A DNA stretch of 64,000 nucleotides from an uncultured Planktomarina sp. (GTDB taxonomy: Bacteria; Pseudomonadota; Alphaproteobacteria; Rhodobacterales; Rhodobacteraceae). The stretch is from positions 27,126 to 91,125 of the forward strand of contig CALSQF010000012.1 of NCBI GenBank assembly GCA_943788425.1. The letters are read 5' to 3'. A model generated the notes under the pieces. The model was given only the letters and a program-made list of their open reading frames with translations, searched no databases and had not been told where the DNA came from. Shown piece after piece: positions 47,702 through 58,232 of this stretch (positions are counted from its first letter, which is position 1; each line of letters begins with the position of its first letter). Made by a program: the position numbers and the translations under genes.

Positions 47702-48238
47702 CTAGAACTCCAACCCAGCCTCTGCCAAAGCAGGCAGCACCCGCGTTTGCAGGTTGCGCTCCGTCAGAGGGCCGGTCACACGCATGATCACAGTGCCATC
47801 GGGGCCCAAAACAAAGGTTTCCGGCAGCCCATAAACTCCCCAATCCAACGCCATTTTCGCCTGAGGATCAGCGCCGGCCTGAGCGTATGGATTGCCCAAT
47901 TCGGCCAAAAATGCCCGCGCCTTGGCCGGATCATCTTTATAATTCACGCCATAAACCGCAATGCCGCGATCGGCGAACTCCATTAAGGTCGGATGTTCTG
48001 CCCGGCAGGGTGCGCACCAGCTGGCCCAAAAATTGACGAGTTTGACCCCGCCAGTCGTCAAATCCACCTGTGCAAAGGGCACATGCCCTTCCAGCGCGTC
48101 CAACTGGACGCTGGGGGCCTTCTGACCTGCAATGGCGCTTGGCAAGCCCTCTGGATCCTCCCGCTGCATCCCCACAAAGGCCAGACCGACAAAAACTGCA
48201 AAGATCGCAACCGGCAATGCCAAAAGCAGCTTACGCAT
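47702..48238 (-). CDS. ccmG: Thiol:disulfide interchange protein CcmG/DsbE
   Basis: A membrane-anchored periplasmic thioredoxin-like protein that reduces apocytochrome c so heme can be attached. The 178 residues have an N-terminal anchor (MRKLLLALPVAIFAVFVGLA) and the thioredoxin fold with the redox motif in NFWASWCAPCRAEHP. YGLPETFVLGPDG carries the cis-proline. It is the last gene of the ccm block and overlaps ccmD by 8 bp. Confidence 0.95.
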   Translation of the reverse strand: MRKLLLALPVAIFAVFVGLAFVGMQREDPEGLPSAIAGQKAPSVQLDALEGHVPFAQVDLTTGGVKLVNFWASWCAPCRAEHPTLMEFADRGIAVYGVNYKDDPAKARAFLAELGNPYAQAGADPQAKMALDWGVYGLPETFVLGPDGTVIMRVTGPLTERNLQTRVLPALAEAGLEF

Positions 48239-48383
48239 CGTGAACAGCCTCCATCGCCGCCAAGTCGCGTTTTACGGCACGGCTGCGCTTCGCATAAAGC
48301 CCAATGATCACCGCAAGAGCCAAGAGGCTCAGCACATAGGAACTGTTAACTTCTAACGCATATTTTCCCAAATCTGGCATCAT
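48231..48383 (-). CDS. ccmD: Heme exporter protein CcmD
   Basis: A 50-residue single-span membrane protein (MMPDLGKYALEVNSSYVLSL, helix at about residues 12-32, then KRSRAVKRDLAAMEAVHDA). It keeps CcmE-heme release in step with the CcmABC transporter. ATG 48383 overlaps the ccmC stop (ATGA), and its own stop overlaps the ccmG start. The size, single helix with basic tail, and location between ccmC and ccmG identify it. Confidence 0.88.
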   Translation of the reverse strand: MMPDLGKYALEVNSSYVLSLLALAVIIGLYAKRSRAVKRDLAAMEAVHDA

Positions 48384-49150
48384 TCCATCCGCTCCCGTGC
48401 CTGCAATACCTTCAACCGTCGCGACCGTACCTCTGTGCGCGTGCCGATCAATAACAATGTCAAAAACAACAGTCCAAACCCCGCCATTGATAGGAGCAGC
48501 GGTTGGAAAAAGACGTTGGAAATATTGTCCTGCTGCGCCCCATCGGCCATGGTCACGGTAGTGCCCTGGTGTAGGCCTTGGTTCCAAAATAACACCGCAT
48601 AGCGACTCAACATCGCAAAAACCGCTCCAACAATTGCCAAGACGGAGGTCAAATCCGCCGCCGTGTCCTCATCCTCAATGGCCGCCCAGAGGGCGATATA
48701 GCCCACGTAGAACAAAAACAGGATCAGAAAGCTGGTCAACCGTGGATCCCAAACCCAATAGGTGCCCCACATCGGTTGCCCCCAAATGGCGCCCGTGGCC
48801 AAGGCGATCAGCGTCATCACCATGCCCACAGGAGCCGCCGCTTTGGCCGCAAGCACAGAGACATGTTGGCGTCGTATCAACCAGACCAACGCCCCGACAA
48901 ACATCAGCAAATACCCGTTGATCGCCATCAGTGCGGCCGGTACATGCAGGTAGATAATCTTCACAGTAGAGCCCTGCCGAATATCATCGGGTGTAAAAAA
49001 ATAACCCCAAATCAATCCAGAACATAAAGATAAGCCTGCCGCAGCCGCAGCCCATGGCAGGGCCCGACCAGACCAGCCCATAAAGACCTTGGGATTGGCC
49101 AAACGCCAAAATCTGTCCCAAAATTTCGGTGCAATTGATCTGTTATTCAT
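48380..49150 (-). CDS. ccmC: Heme exporter / heme lyase subunit CcmC
   Basis: An inner-membrane protein with about six helices that presents heme to CcmE. The 256-residue protein has the WWD heme-handling motif as WGTYWVWDPRLTSFLILF (about residue 120), and histidines in the flanking periplasmic loops (IYLHVPAALMAINGY). It lies between ccmB and ccmD on the minus strand. No frameshift. Confidence 0.95.
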   Translation of the reverse strand: MNNRSIAPKFWDRFWRLANPKVFMGWSGRALPWAAAAAGLSLCSGLIWGYFFTPDDIRQGSTVKIIYLHVPAALMAINGYLLMFVGALVWLIRRQHVSVLAAKAAAPVGMVMTLIALATGAIWGQPMWGTYWVWDPRLTSFLILFLFYVGYIALWAAIEDEDTAADLTSVLAIVGAVFAMLSRYAVLFWNQGLHQGTTVTMADGAQQDNISNVFFQPLLLSMAGFGLLFLTLLLIGTRTEVRSRRLKVLQARERME

Positions 49151-49180
49151 CGATTAAACCCCTTCACGCGCATAGGCCCG

Positions 49181-49837
49181 TCATCTTAGATTGATCCGCA
49201 AAGCGGCACCGGATGCAAAGGGCAATATCGCCGCAGCCCCAAGAGAAATGGCCGATAAAAGCACCAAAGCCCCATCATAGGCCAACCCCTGCCCCGCCAA
49301 ACGTACCGCCTGCGCGCCAAAAATCAAACTGGGGACATAAAGCGGCAGTACTAACAGCGAGAGCAACAGACCTCCGCGTTTGACGCCGAGGGTAAGACTC
49401 GCGCCAAAGGCTCCAATCAGGCTCAAAGCTGGAGTGCCCAGTAAAAGCGACAGACCTAAAATTTTACCGATTTCAAAATCGAGGTTTAACAGGACGCCCA
49501 AGACCGGTGCGGCCAAAGCCAAGGGCAGACCCGTGGTTAACCAATGGGCCGCAGCTTTGGCGATATAGACTGCCTCCTGGGGCAAGGGCGACGTCGCGAG
49601 GAGATCCAGCGTTCCATCCTCGAAATCGAGGCCAAAAATGCGATCCAATGACAGCAGACAGGCCAACAACGCCCCGAGCCATAAAACGCCTGGCGCAACA
49701 ACCGCAAGAGCGCTCTGGTCTGGTCCAAGCGCGAAGGGAATCAAGGTCACGACGATCAAAAAGAAGATCAACGCCAGACCAAACCCGCCGCCAGACCGTA
49801 CCGATAAGCCCACATCGCGCAAAAACAAGTGGATCAT
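49181..49837 (-). CDS. ccmB: Heme exporter protein CcmB
   Basis: The membrane permease of the CcmAB ABC module of cytochrome c maturation. The 218-residue protein has about six helices and the typical DRIFGLDFEDGTLDLLATSP loop that contacts CcmA. Its start overlaps the ccmA stop (ATGA). A 30-bp gap separates it from ccmC. Confidence 0.94.
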   Translation of the reverse strand: MIHLFLRDVGLSVRSGGGFGLALIFFLIVVTLIPFALGPDQSALAVVAPGVLWLGALLACLLSLDRIFGLDFEDGTLDLLATSPLPQEAVYIAKAAAHWLTTGLPLALAAPVLGVLLNLDFEIGKILGLSLLLGTPALSLIGAFGASLTLGVKRGGLLLSLLVLPLYVPSLIFGAQAVRLAGQGLAYDGALVLLSAISLGAAAILPFASGAALRINLR

Positions 49838-50448
49838 TCCAAAGCCTCCTCAAAGGCCGTGCTCCCCATCAGACCGCGCGCCTTGAAACGGGTCAGATCC
49901 AGCAGCCTAGCTGAGGCGATCGCTAGGTCAATATGGCTGGTGATCACAGCAGCACCACCGCTCTGTACATGCCGATCAAGCGCCGCGCGAAACAAGGCCA
50001 CATTATCCGCGTCCAGCGACACAGTTGGTTCGTCCATGACCCAAAGCGCACAACCGCTGACCTGCATACGCGCCAAACCGAGGCGGCGCTTTTGCCCCGC
50101 TGAAAGATTGGCCGCTGGCCTGTCGGCCAATGCATGCAGATCATAGGCATCAAGCGCCACTTCGGCGCTCGGCCCGTGATAGATAGACGACCAGAACGCA
50201 AGATTTTCCAGCACGGTCATTTGACCCTTAAGACCATCAGCATGGCCCGAATAGGCCACTGTCTCCGGTGCAGTGATTTGCCCCTCAACCGGGTTTTGTA
50301 GGCCCGCAATGCACCGCAACAGACTGGTCTTACCAAGGCCATTGGCGCCACGCAGCACCAAAATTTGGCCAGCATTGAGCGCAAAATCGACCCCGCTGAG
50401 CAATGTCATCCCTCCGCGCGCCACGCTTAGGTTTGAGACATGCAGCAT
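49834..50448 (-). CDS. ccmA: Heme exporter ATP-binding protein CcmA
   Basis: The ATPase that drives release of holo-CcmE. In 204 residues it has Walker A as GANGLGKTSLLRC, the ABC signature LSAGQKRRLGLAR, and Walker B LWVMDEPTVSLD. The shortness and the lack of a fused domain match CcmA. It follows the Mth938-like gene by 3 bp and overlaps ccmB by ATGA. Confidence 0.94.
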   Translation of the reverse strand: MLHVSNLSVARGGMTLLSGVDFALNAGQILVLRGANGLGKTSLLRCIAGLQNPVEGQITAPETVAYSGHADGLKGQMTVLENLAFWSSIYHGPSAEVALDAYDLHALADRPAANLSAGQKRRLGLARMQVSGCALWVMDEPTVSLDADNVALFRAALDRHVQSGGAAVITSHIDLAIASARLLDLTRFKARGLMGSTAFEEALE

Positions 50449-50451
50449 CGC

Positions 50452-50805
50452 TTAGACCGGGATCAGGGCCAAGCCAATCCGGCGACCCTCTGACAATAGA
50501 ATATTGTAGGTGCGACAAGCAGTGGGCGAGTTCATGATCTCGACCCCGATCCCGGCTCCCTCGAGCGACGCTCGAAAATTGGGTGGAATATGCGCAATCT
50601 GCGCACCGGTTCCCACGAAAACCACATCCAAATCCTTCGCCGCATCTACAAAGGGGCTTGGATCCTCAAACCCAGCCCAGGGGCCACAAGAATTTGGCAG
50701 AATGGCCAAATTTCCTTCGAAGACCTCACCGGCCACCCGAAAGAAGTTCGGACCATAGCCGTCCACAGGGCGGCCCGTCGCAAAGGTGATCTCAGAGAGT
50801 TGCAT
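50452..50805 (-). CDS. Mth938-like domain protein (DUF498/NDUFAF3 family)
   Basis: A 117-residue protein of the Mth938 fold (FFRVAGEVFEGNLAILPNSC, VVFVGTGAQIAHIPP, GVEIMNSPTACRTYNILLSE). Eukaryotic relatives (NDUFAF3) help assemble respiratory complex I; the bacterial role is not established. Its start overlaps the secF stop by one base, and ccmA follows at 3 bp. The secDF-Mth938-ccm order recurs in Rhodobacterales. Confidence 0.88.
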   Translation of the reverse strand: MQLSEITFATGRPVDGYGPNFFRVAGEVFEGNLAILPNSCGPWAGFEDPSPFVDAAKDLDVVFVGTGAQIAHIPPNFRASLEGAGIGVEIMNSPTACRTYNILLSEGRRIGLALIPV

Positions 50806-51776
50806 TATGCATCAATATTGGCAAATTGATTGCCATCCGTGTTGCTGGGCTTAGACCAATCGCGCTTCACTCCCAGGCGCAGCAGCGTAGAGCTTGCCAC
50901 AAAGACCGACGAATAGGTTCCAACCACCACGCCCCAAATCATCGCAAAGACAAACCCGCGAATCACATCCCCACCCAGCACAAACAACGATATCAGCGCC
51001 AAAAGTGTGGTCACAGAGGTCATAACAGTCCGGCTGAGGGTCTCATTGATCGACAGGTTGAGCACTTCGCTCAGGTCTTTTTTCTTATAGCGACGCAGGT
51101 TTTCCCGCACCCGGTCAAAAACCACAACCGTATCATTCAACGAATAGCCAACGATGGTCAGCAAGGCCGCGATAATCGCCAGGTCAAATTTGATTTGCAG
51201 GGCTGAAAATATTCCAATGGTCAAAATCACATCATGCACCAAAGCCCCCACGGCGCCGAGCGCAAATTGCCATTCAAAGCGGAGCCAAATGTAAATCAGC
51301 ACAACCGCAATAGCGATAACCACGGCCAATACTGCAGATTTAATCAGCTCGCCAGAGACCTTCGGCCCCACCGACTCCACGGAAGGAAAGCGAATATCGG
51401 GTGCAATGCTGCGCAAGATGGTTTCCAGTTGCACCACGACATCCGAGGCCACGGCCTCCTGCCCGTCTTGCGCTTGGATGCGGATTTGCACCACATGCTG
51501 ATCCTCACGGAAGCTGGGGTCAAAGACCTCTGCAATCGACACATCCCCAAGGGCGAGCGGCTCAATTGTTTGGCGGTATGCGGCCACATCAATCGGCGTG
51601 CTGCTCTCGGCGCGGATGGTTGTGCCACCTTTGAAATCAATGCCAAAATTCAACCCCTGGGTCACGGTTGAGGCAATGGACAGCACCACGAGCAATGCCG
51701 ACAGACCGAGCCAAAGTTTCCACTTATCGAAGAAATCATAGGCTGTTTGCCGTTTCACCAATCTTAACCGCATCAC
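50805..51776 (-). CDS. secF: Protein translocase subunit SecF
   Basis: With SecD it forms a proton-driven motor that pulls exported proteins through SecYEG. The 323 residues have the SecF features: a first helix, the GLNFGIDFKGGT start of the periplasmic domain, and five more helices with VGYSLNDTVVVFDRVRENLR and SRTVMTSVTTLLALISLFVL. It follows secD with no gap. Confidence 0.95.
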   Translation of the reverse strand: MMRLRLVKRQTAYDFFDKWKLWLGLSALLVVLSIASTVTQGLNFGIDFKGGTTIRAESSTPIDVAAYRQTIEPLALGDVSIAEVFDPSFREDQHVVQIRIQAQDGQEAVASDVVVQLETILRSIAPDIRFPSVESVGPKVSGELIKSAVLAVVIAIAVVLIYIWLRFEWQFALGAVGALVHDVILTIGIFSALQIKFDLAIIAALLTIVGYSLNDTVVVFDRVRENLRRYKKKDLSEVLNLSINETLSRTVMTSVTTLLALISLFVLGGDVIRGFVFAMIWGVVVGTYSSVFVASSTLLRLGVKRDWSKPSNTDGNQFANIDA

Positions 51777-53408
51777 CTAAACCTCCAGCGTTTTTGGCTT
51801 GCGCCGTTCAAACCAGATCACAACCATAGTTCTCGTCACAAAGATCGCTGTGAACACAGAGGTGATGATCCCCAGACCCAGCGTGACTGCAAAGCCTTTG
51901 ACCGGGCCGGCCCCCATAATGAATAGGATGGCCGCCGTCAGAAATGTCGTGATATTGGCATCAACAATGGCTGAAAGCGCTTTTTCATAGCCAAGTTCAA
52001 TGGCCCGCGCTGGTCCTTTGGCGGTTTTCAATTCCTCGCGAATGCGTTCAAATACAAGCACATTGGCATCCACCGCCATACCGATGGTCAGGACAATTCC
52101 CGCAATCCCCGGCAGTGTCAGCGTGGCGCCGATCATGGACAAAAGGCCAAACATCAGCCCAACATTGATCAACAACGCTATATTGGCGAAGAGTCCGAAG
52201 GTGCCATAGGAAAGGAACATAAAGATCAAAACAGCGGCAAACCCAACGAGACAGGCGATTTTTCCGGCATCAATACTGTCTTGGCCCAATTCCGGCCCCA
52301 CCGTGCGCTCTTCAAGAAACTCCAAGCTCGCAGGCAATGAGCCGGCGCGCAGCAAGGTGGCCAGGCGCGTGCTTTCCGCGACATCAAAACTCCCAGTGAT
52401 GATGCCCGAACCGCCGGTTATGGCCGATTCAATAACCGGGGCAGAAATCACCTCATTATCCAAGACAATCGCAAAGGGATCTCCAATATGATCGCTGGTG
52501 TATTGCCCAAATTTCCGTGCGCCCGATGTGTTAAAACGAAAGTTTACCGCCGGGCGGCCGTTTTGATCAAAAGAGGGCTGTGCGTCGGTCAGCTCTTCGC
52601 CTGTAACCACGGGACTGCGGCTCAAGATATAATAAAGCTCTTCGTTATTCGCTGAAGGCACCAGCTCATTGCCCACACCGGCTGCCCCATTTGGGTTGCT
52701 CGTCTGGCCAACGACAGTTTGAAACGTCAAAAGCGCAGGGACACCGATCAGATCCTTGAGCTCTTGCGCCGAACCAAGTCCAGGCACCTGGATCAGGATC
52801 CGATCATTGCCTTGGCGTTGGATGGTCGGCTCGCGCGTGCCCGCTTCATCCACCCGGCGGCGAATAATCTCCAGCGATTGCGCCATGGTCCGCTCATCAG
52901 TGGCCAATTTTTCGGCCTCTGACAGGGTGACGATCAAATTATCTCCAAGAGCCGTCACGACAATGTCATCTGTCATCCCACCGGTGAGGGAGGTCACAGG
53001 GCGCGCCAAAGTTTGCACCACTTCTATGGCGCGATCCATTTGTTCAGGATTGCCAATACGCACCACCAGCTCGCCCGCACCGCCCTCTTGCTGGCGGATC
53101 GCACCGATCGTCGCGCGCTCGTTGCGCAGGGCATTGCGCACTTCTGGCCAGAAGCCCTCAAGCCGAGTGGTGTAGACTTCCGCGAGTTTCACCTCGCCGA
53201 GCAAATGCGCGCCACCCCGCAAATCAAGTCCGAGGTTGACCAACCCAGACGGAAGGAAAGACGGCCAGCCTGTGGCCTCCTGCCCCGCCTCTTGGGCATC
53301 ATTGTAAGATTCAACTTGGCCGTAGAAGCCATTGGGCAGGGCAAAAAGGAGACCAAGCGCGCAGGTCGCGCAAATCACGACCCGCTTCCAACCTTCGATA
53401 TGCAACAT
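51777..53408 (-). CDS. secD: Protein translocase subunit SecD
   Basis: The partner of SecF. The 543-residue protein has an N-terminal helix (MLHIEGWKRVVICATCALGL), the large periplasmic P1 domain (LVNLGLDLRGGAHLLGEV to about 370, including LATDERTMAQSLEIIRRRVD and NDRILIQVPGL), and the C-terminal helices with AVDANVLVFERIREELKTAKG. It follows yajC after 44 bp. No damage is seen. Confidence 0.96.
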   Translation of the reverse strand: MLHIEGWKRVVICATCALGLLFALPNGFYGQVESYNDAQEAGQEATGWPSFLPSGLVNLGLDLRGGAHLLGEVKLAEVYTTRLEGFWPEVRNALRNERATIGAIRQQEGGAGELVVRIGNPEQMDRAIEVVQTLARPVTSLTGGMTDDIVVTALGDNLIVTLSEAEKLATDERTMAQSLEIIRRRVDEAGTREPTIQRQGNDRILIQVPGLGSAQELKDLIGVPALLTFQTVVGQTSNPNGAAGVGNELVPSANNEELYYILSRSPVVTGEELTDAQPSFDQNGRPAVNFRFNTSGARKFGQYTSDHIGDPFAIVLDNEVISAPVIESAITGGSGIITGSFDVAESTRLATLLRAGSLPASLEFLEERTVGPELGQDSIDAGKIACLVGFAAVLIFMFLSYGTFGLFANIALLINVGLMFGLLSMIGATLTLPGIAGIVLTIGMAVDANVLVFERIREELKTAKGPARAIELGYEKALSAIVDANITTFLTAAILFIMGAGPVKGFAVTLGLGIITSVFTAIFVTRTMVVIWFERRKPKTLEV

Positions 53409-53452
53409 CTCTTAGCTCCCGGCCTCAGGCCTGTCTTAACGCGCTGAAGGGT

Positions 53453-53734
53453 TTAGCTGGCAGGCTTGGACTTGCTGCGCACATCGGCGATGGTGGCTTG
53501 TACCACATTCACGCGTATGTCTTTGGCAAGCTCAACTTCAATTTCATTGCTGTCCGCTTTGACTTTCGTCACTTTACCGATCAAGCCGCCGGCCGTCACG
53601 ACCTCATCGCCTTTGGCCAGGCTGTTCACCATGTTTTGATGTTCTTTCATCTTCTTTTGCTGCGGGCGGAATACCAACAAATAGAAAATACCGATGATGA
53701 GCATCGGAAACATGAATGTGCTTAAAGTGTCCAT
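53453..53734 (-). CDS. yajC: Preprotein translocase accessory protein YajC
   Basis: A small single-span membrane partner of SecDF. The start at ATG 53734 (MDTLSTFMFPMLIIGIFYLL) gives 93 residues, with the helix at about 5-24 and then FRPQQKKMKEHQNMVNSLAK and GDEVVTAGGLIGKVTKV, the YajC signature. It heads the yajC-secD-secF-Mth938-ccm run and diverges from serS. Confidence 0.94.
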   Translation of the reverse strand: MDTLSTFMFPMLIIGIFYLLVFRPQQKKMKEHQNMVNSLAKGDEVVTAGGLIGKVTKVKADSNEIEVELAKDIRVNVVQATIADVRSKSKPAS

Positions 53735-53981
53735 AATGACCCCATATATTTCGTCACACGGCACCGCGCCGCAAGTTCTGGCAGAACCTATGGTTTAGGG
53801 GGCCACTTTGCAAGGTACTGTAGGCGTCCTGCTGGTAAGTTTGCCGTTTTTTTGCAAGCGCTGCTTCAACCAGTGTTGCGGCGCCATTTCACCCCACGAC
53901 CAAATGGTAAAATTGTCCCGTGACCCTCCGCTCAGGTTTCGGCATAAACAGGCGAGTGATTCTTGATTTAGGAGATAAGAG

Positions 53982-55274
53982 ATGCATGACATCCGTGCGA
54001 TCCGCGAAAACCCCGCTGCCTTTGATGCCGCCCTCGCGCGCCGTGGCAAAGCGTCGGTCTCGTCTCAGATCCTAGCTCTGGATTCAGAACGCCGGGCTTG
54101 CATCCAAGAAGCAGAGGCCGCTCAAGCTGAAATTAACAGCGCTAGCAAACAGGTTGGCGCCGCCAAGGCCAAAGGTGATGAGGCCGAATTCGAGCGGCTG
54201 CGCGGCTTGGTCAGTGAAAAAAAGGCGCAAGTGATCCATCTAACCGAGCAGGCCAAGGCTAAGGACGAGGCCCTGACAGATATGCTGATGGGCATTGACA
54301 ACCTGCCCTTTGAGGACACGCCCGATGGGGCCGATGAAGCCGATAATGTCGAAATTAACAGCTGGGGCACGCCGGCGAGCTTTGAGTTTGCACCGAAAGA
54401 ACACTTTGAGCTGTCCGCCACTCAAGCCGGTTTAGACTTTGAAACCGCAGGAAAAATATCCGGTAGCCGCTTTGTAATTCTCTTAGGTGCCATCGCACGC
54501 ATGCACCGGGCATTGACGCAGTTTATGCTCGACACCCATGTCAATGAAAATGGTTTGACCGAAACCAATACACCCGTCCTGGTGCGCGATGATGCCATGC
54601 GTGGCACCGGGCAATTGCCGAAATTTGCCGAAGACAGTTATCAAACCACCAATGGCTGGTGGCTGATCCCAACCTCTGAAGTGACCTTAACCAATATCGT
54701 CGCCGGCCTAACCCTAGACGAAACCCAGCTGCCACGCCGCTATACGGCCCATTCTCTGTGTTTTCGGTCAGAAGCCGGCAGCGCGGGGCGCGACACCGCG
54801 GGGATGCTGCGCCAGCATCAATTTGAAAAGGTGGAGATGGTCTCTGTCACCCATCCTGATCACTCCCGCGCGGAGCTTGACCGTATGACCAAATGCGCCG
54901 AAGGGATATTGGAGCGCTTGGAATTACCCTATCGCACCGTTGCGCTTTGCGTTGGAGATATGGGTTTTGGTGCCCGGCGCACCCATGACATCGAAGTTTG
55001 GTTGCCCGGACAGAATGCTTATCGCGAAATCAGCTCTTGCTCGGTTTGCGGAGATTTCCAGGCCCGCCGCATGAATGCGCGTTTTCGCCCCGCAGGCGGC
55101 GGAAAGCCAGAGTTCGTTCATACATTGAACGGCTCGGGCCTTGCGGTGGGGCGGTGCTTAATTGCTGTGCTGGAAAATGGTCAGCAGGCCGATGGCTCTG
55201 TGGCTATCCCGAAAGTATTACGCCCCCACATGGGCAATGCCACCAAGATCGCCGCAGACGGAACCCTAGCTTAG
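53982..55274 (+). CDS. serS: Seryl-tRNA synthetase
   Basis: Charges tRNA-Ser. The 430-residue protein has an N-terminal antiparallel coiled coil (about residues 30-100) that grips the long variable arm of tRNA-Ser. The class II catalytic domain follows with [41 protein letters not shown] (motif 2), and [20 protein letters not shown] (motif 3). It is monocistronic with a 247-bp spacer to yajC. Confidence 0.96.
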   Translation: MHDIRAIRENPAAFDAALARRGKASVSSQILALDSERRACIQEAEAAQAEINSASKQVGAAKAKGDEAEFERLRGLVSEKKAQVIHLTEQAKAKDEALTDMLMGIDNLPFEDTPDGADEADNVEINSWGTPASFEFAPKEHFELSATQAGLDFETAGKISGSRFVILLGAIARMHRALTQFMLDTHVNENGLTETNTPVLVRDDAMRGTGQLPKFAEDSYQTTNGWWLIPTSEVTLTNIVAGLTLDETQLPRRYTAHSLCFRSEAGSAGRDTAGMLRQHQFEKVEMVSVTHPDHSRAELDRMTKCAEGILERLELPYRTVALCVGDMGFGARRTHDIEVWLPGQNAYREISSCSVCGDFQARRMNARFRPAGGGKPEFVHTLNGSGLAVGRCLIAVLENGQQADGSVAIPKVLRPHMGNATKIAADGTLA

Positions 55275-55341
55275 AGCATGTCAGCGCAGTTGCTCTAAGC
55301 CGCAACATTCAAGGCATAGCCGCTAAGATCTGGCAAAAACC

Positions 55342-56799
55342 CTATTTAAAGGGTTTTTTGTCCAAATGCTTTCGCAACCGCGATGGCGTGGATTTCTTTT
55401 TGTTCTTATAGGGGTTCTGATCGCCCTGCCCGCGCATCCACACCCGGATCGGCGTGCCCGGCATGTCGAAATCTTCACGCAGCCCGTTCACGAGATAGCG
55501 CGAATAGCTTTCTGCGATTTTATCCGGATAGGAACACATCACGACAAAGCCCGGTGGCCGCGTTTTTGCTTGGGTCATATAGCGCAGCTTTATCCGACGC
55601 CCGCCGGGCGCCGGGGGCGGATGCGCCTCAACCATGCCAGCCAGCCAGCGGTTGAGATGGCTTGTGGGGATACGGCGATTCCACACCTCATGCGCCCGCA
55701 TCACCGCCTGTTGCAACCTATCAAGCCCTTTGCCAGTCTTGGCGGATACCGTCACCAAAGGCGCGCCCCGCAACTGGGGCAAAAGCCGCTCGAAAGATTC
55801 GCGCAGCACGCGGAGTTTCGCCTGTTTTTCCGGCTCAAGATCCCATTTATTTACCGCCAATACTACCGCGCGGCCCTCGCGTTCTGCCAGATCCGAAATC
55901 CGAAGATCTTGCTGCTCAAAAGGAATATCGGCATCGAGCAAAACCACGACAACCTCGGCAAATTTTACCGCGCGCAGCCCATCGCTGACCGATAGTTTTT
56001 CCAGTTTGGCCTGCACCTTGGCTTTTTTGCGCATTCCGGCGGTGTCAAAAATCCGCGTCGGAACGCCGCCCCAATCCAGGGTCAACGAAATCGCATCCCG
56101 CGTGATGCCGGCCTCGGGTCCGGTCAATAGGCGATCATCACCCAAGATTTTATTGATGAGCGTAGATTTCCCCGCATTTGGCCGTCCGATGACCGCAACT
56201 TGCAGCGGTTTTTGCACGGTTGGCAGGCGATATTCCTCCTGCTCATCGCCCTCTGGCAAATCAATATCCACCTCCGGAGCCTCTTCCTTGGCTTTCTCCT
56301 CAGCGGCATCAATCAGCGGGGCCAGCATCGTCGCCAGTTCACTCATGCCCTCGCCATGTTCCGCAGATAAGCGCAAAGGCTCACCCAGTCCCAGCGAATA
56401 GGCTTCAATGACCCCACCATCAGCCGCGCGGCCCTCGCCCTTATTGGCGGCAAGAAATACATGCGCATTTTTCTTGCGCAAAATATCGGCAAACACCTCA
56501 TCTGTGGCCGTGATACCTGCGCGGGCGTCAATCATAAACAGGCAAGCGTCAGCCATGCCGACCGCCCGCTCTGTCAAGCGGCGCATACGCCCTTGCAGGC
56601 TTTCATCTGTGGCCTCTTCCAATCCGGCCGTATCAATCACGGTAAATTTCAAATGCCCCAAACGCGCTTCGCCTTCACGCAGATCTCGCGTCACCCCCGG
56701 CTGATCGTCCACTAAAGCGAGCTTGCGCCCCACCAAACGGTTGAACAGCGTGGATTTTCCAACATTTGGACGGCCAACAATAGCCAGAGTAAAGGACAT
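55342..56799 (-). CDS. der: Ribosome biogenesis GTPase Der (EngA)
   Basis: A double GTPase needed for 50S assembly. In 485 residues the first G domain has [18 protein letters not shown] (residues 8-25) and the second [18 protein letters not shown] (about 207). An acidic linker ([20 protein letters not shown] region) lies between them. The KH-like C-terminal domain ends in a basic tail ([20 protein letters not shown]). It follows bamB on the same strand, as in E. coli. Confidence 0.96.
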   Translation of the reverse strand: MSFTLAIVGRPNVGKSTLFNRLVGRKLALVDDQPGVTRDLREGEARLGHLKFTVIDTAGLEEATDESLQGRMRRLTERAVGMADACLFMIDARAGITATDEVFADILRKKNAHVFLAANKGEGRAADGGVIEAYSLGLGEPLRLSAEHGEGMSELATMLAPLIDAAEEKAKEEAPEVDIDLPEGDEQEEYRLPTVQKPLQVAVIGRPNAGKSTLINKILGDDRLLTGPEAGITRDAISLTLDWGGVPTRIFDTAGMRKKAKVQAKLEKLSVSDGLRAVKFAEVVVVLLDADIPFEQQDLRISDLAEREGRAVVLAVNKWDLEPEKQAKLRVLRESFERLLPQLRGAPLVTVSAKTGKGLDRLQQAVMRAHEVWNRRIPTSHLNRWLAGMVEAHPPPAPGGRRIKLRYMTQAKTRPPGFVVMCSYPDKIAESYSRYLVNGLREDFDMPGTPIRVWMRGQGDQNPYKNKKKSTPSRLRKHLDKKPFK

Positions 56800-56848
56800 A
56801 CGGGCCCACTTTCGGTTGATTAGAGGCGACCGTTACACCAAGTTTTGT

Positions 56849-58162
56849 TCAACGGAAAGCCAGTAGATCACCTTTGGTATTTAAAACGTAGAGCGCGCCA
56901 TTCACAACTATCGGCGCACTGGCCGCACCACCAGGCAATTCGACCGTCGAGACTAACGTCCCATCAGCCGGGTTAAACTGCCGGATAAGCCCATCAGATG
57001 ACGCTAAGATCAAACGCCCCCCCGCCAAGATTGGACCATAGTGGGCATGAATTTTTGCACGGGATTTCACGCGCTTTTTCGTGAATTCTGGCAAAGGTGT
57101 GGACCAGATCAATGTCCCGTCATCTTTGGAAAGGCGGATCAAGTTACTGGCATCACTGACTGCGAAAACTGCGCTACCGGCTACGAGAATATGACCTTGA
57201 CTGCCCTGTTTTGCGGTCCAAATCCGCAGCCCCGAGTTGAGATCGACCGCCGCCATGCGGCCCACGGAACTGGCCAAATAGACAGATGCGCCCTCAATAA
57301 CCGGTTGGCCTGTCAAATCTCTCACCTGCGTTGAGGCCAGGCCCAAGCGAGCCCCGGAAAGACCAGAGCTCCAGGACCTCAGCCCACCCCTGCGGAAGGA
57401 GGCCAATACATCGCCCGAGCCAAAAGGAAAGACTGCATATTTGTCCGAAACGGCCGGTCCCGGCCCACCGGTGTGACTGGCCGCAACCGTCGGACCGGCG
57501 AGTTGCCACTCTGTCCGGCCATTGGTGGTATCAATGGCCCAAGCCGCTCCATCTCGGGCCGCGATATAGAGTAAATCTTCATAGACGGTTGGAGAAGCGC
57601 CACCATAGCTTGCCAGATCTTGAGACCAAAGCTGAGCACCGGACGCGGTGTCCAAGGCGACAACCGTGCCAAACCCCGTCGTGACGAAGAGCTGCGTTCC
57701 ACGCACAGCCAACCCACCACCGGAGGCATCTGTCAACTGATCAGATGAGCGCCCAAGTTTCGTCTGCCAAAGAATGCTACCGGTCTCATCAAGCGCTGTT
57801 ACCATCGATTGGCTGTCAATCGTATACAGCTGCCCGGCCTGCGCCACAGGTGCGGCGGAAATTTGATGGCGTTTGGCATCTCCCGCACCAATCTGGCGCG
57901 ACCAGCGCAATGTCAGCTCTGCGGGCAGCTCTGCATGCGTGGCAATATGTTGAGCGTTGCCACCTTGATGGGTCCAAGCTGGCACAGGTTGCGGTTGCGG
58001 CAATCTCAAATCAGGCAGGTTTTCCGCCAAAAAGCGCGCGTCGGTTTCCACAAAAACCGTGCCATCAAGCAGTTGACGCTCCCCTTGCAAACGCGGATCG
58101 CTGTTGGAGCACCCGACGCCCAAGCCCAAAAGTCCGATATAGAGCACGGCTTTTAATCCCAT
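56849..58162 (-). CDS. bamB: Outer-membrane protein assembly factor BamB
   Basis: A lipoprotein of the BAM complex that helps fold outer-membrane beta-barrels. The 437 residues open with a lipoprotein signal (GLLGLGVGCSNS, lipobox cysteine at about residue 18), then an eight-bladed PQQ-like beta-propeller with repeated G-x-x-W-type blades (TGSILWQTKLG, SGAQLWSQDL, NGRTEWQLAG, DGTLIWSTPL). Synteny yfgM-bamB-der supports the call. The exact name is by family and neighbourhood. Confidence 0.88.
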   Translation of the reverse strand: MGLKAVLYIGLLGLGVGCSNSDPRLQGERQLLDGTVFVETDARFLAENLPDLRLPQPQPVPAWTHQGGNAQHIATHAELPAELTLRWSRQIGAGDAKRHQISAAPVAQAGQLYTIDSQSMVTALDETGSILWQTKLGRSSDQLTDASGGGLAVRGTQLFVTTGFGTVVALDTASGAQLWSQDLASYGGASPTVYEDLLYIAARDGAAWAIDTTNGRTEWQLAGPTVAASHTGGPGPAVSDKYAVFPFGSGDVLASFRRGGLRSWSSGLSGARLGLASTQVRDLTGQPVIEGASVYLASSVGRMAAVDLNSGLRIWTAKQGSQGHILVAGSAVFAVSDASNLIRLSKDDGTLIWSTPLPEFTKKRVKSRAKIHAHYGPILAGGRLILASSDGLIRQFNPADGTLVSTVELPGGAASAPIVVNGALYVLNTKGDLLAFR

Positions 58163-58232
58163 GCGTGTCTCCTGCTCCGATTTGCCGAATTCAGCTTTGT
58201 TATTATTTTAACAAAACATTAATAGAAAAAGT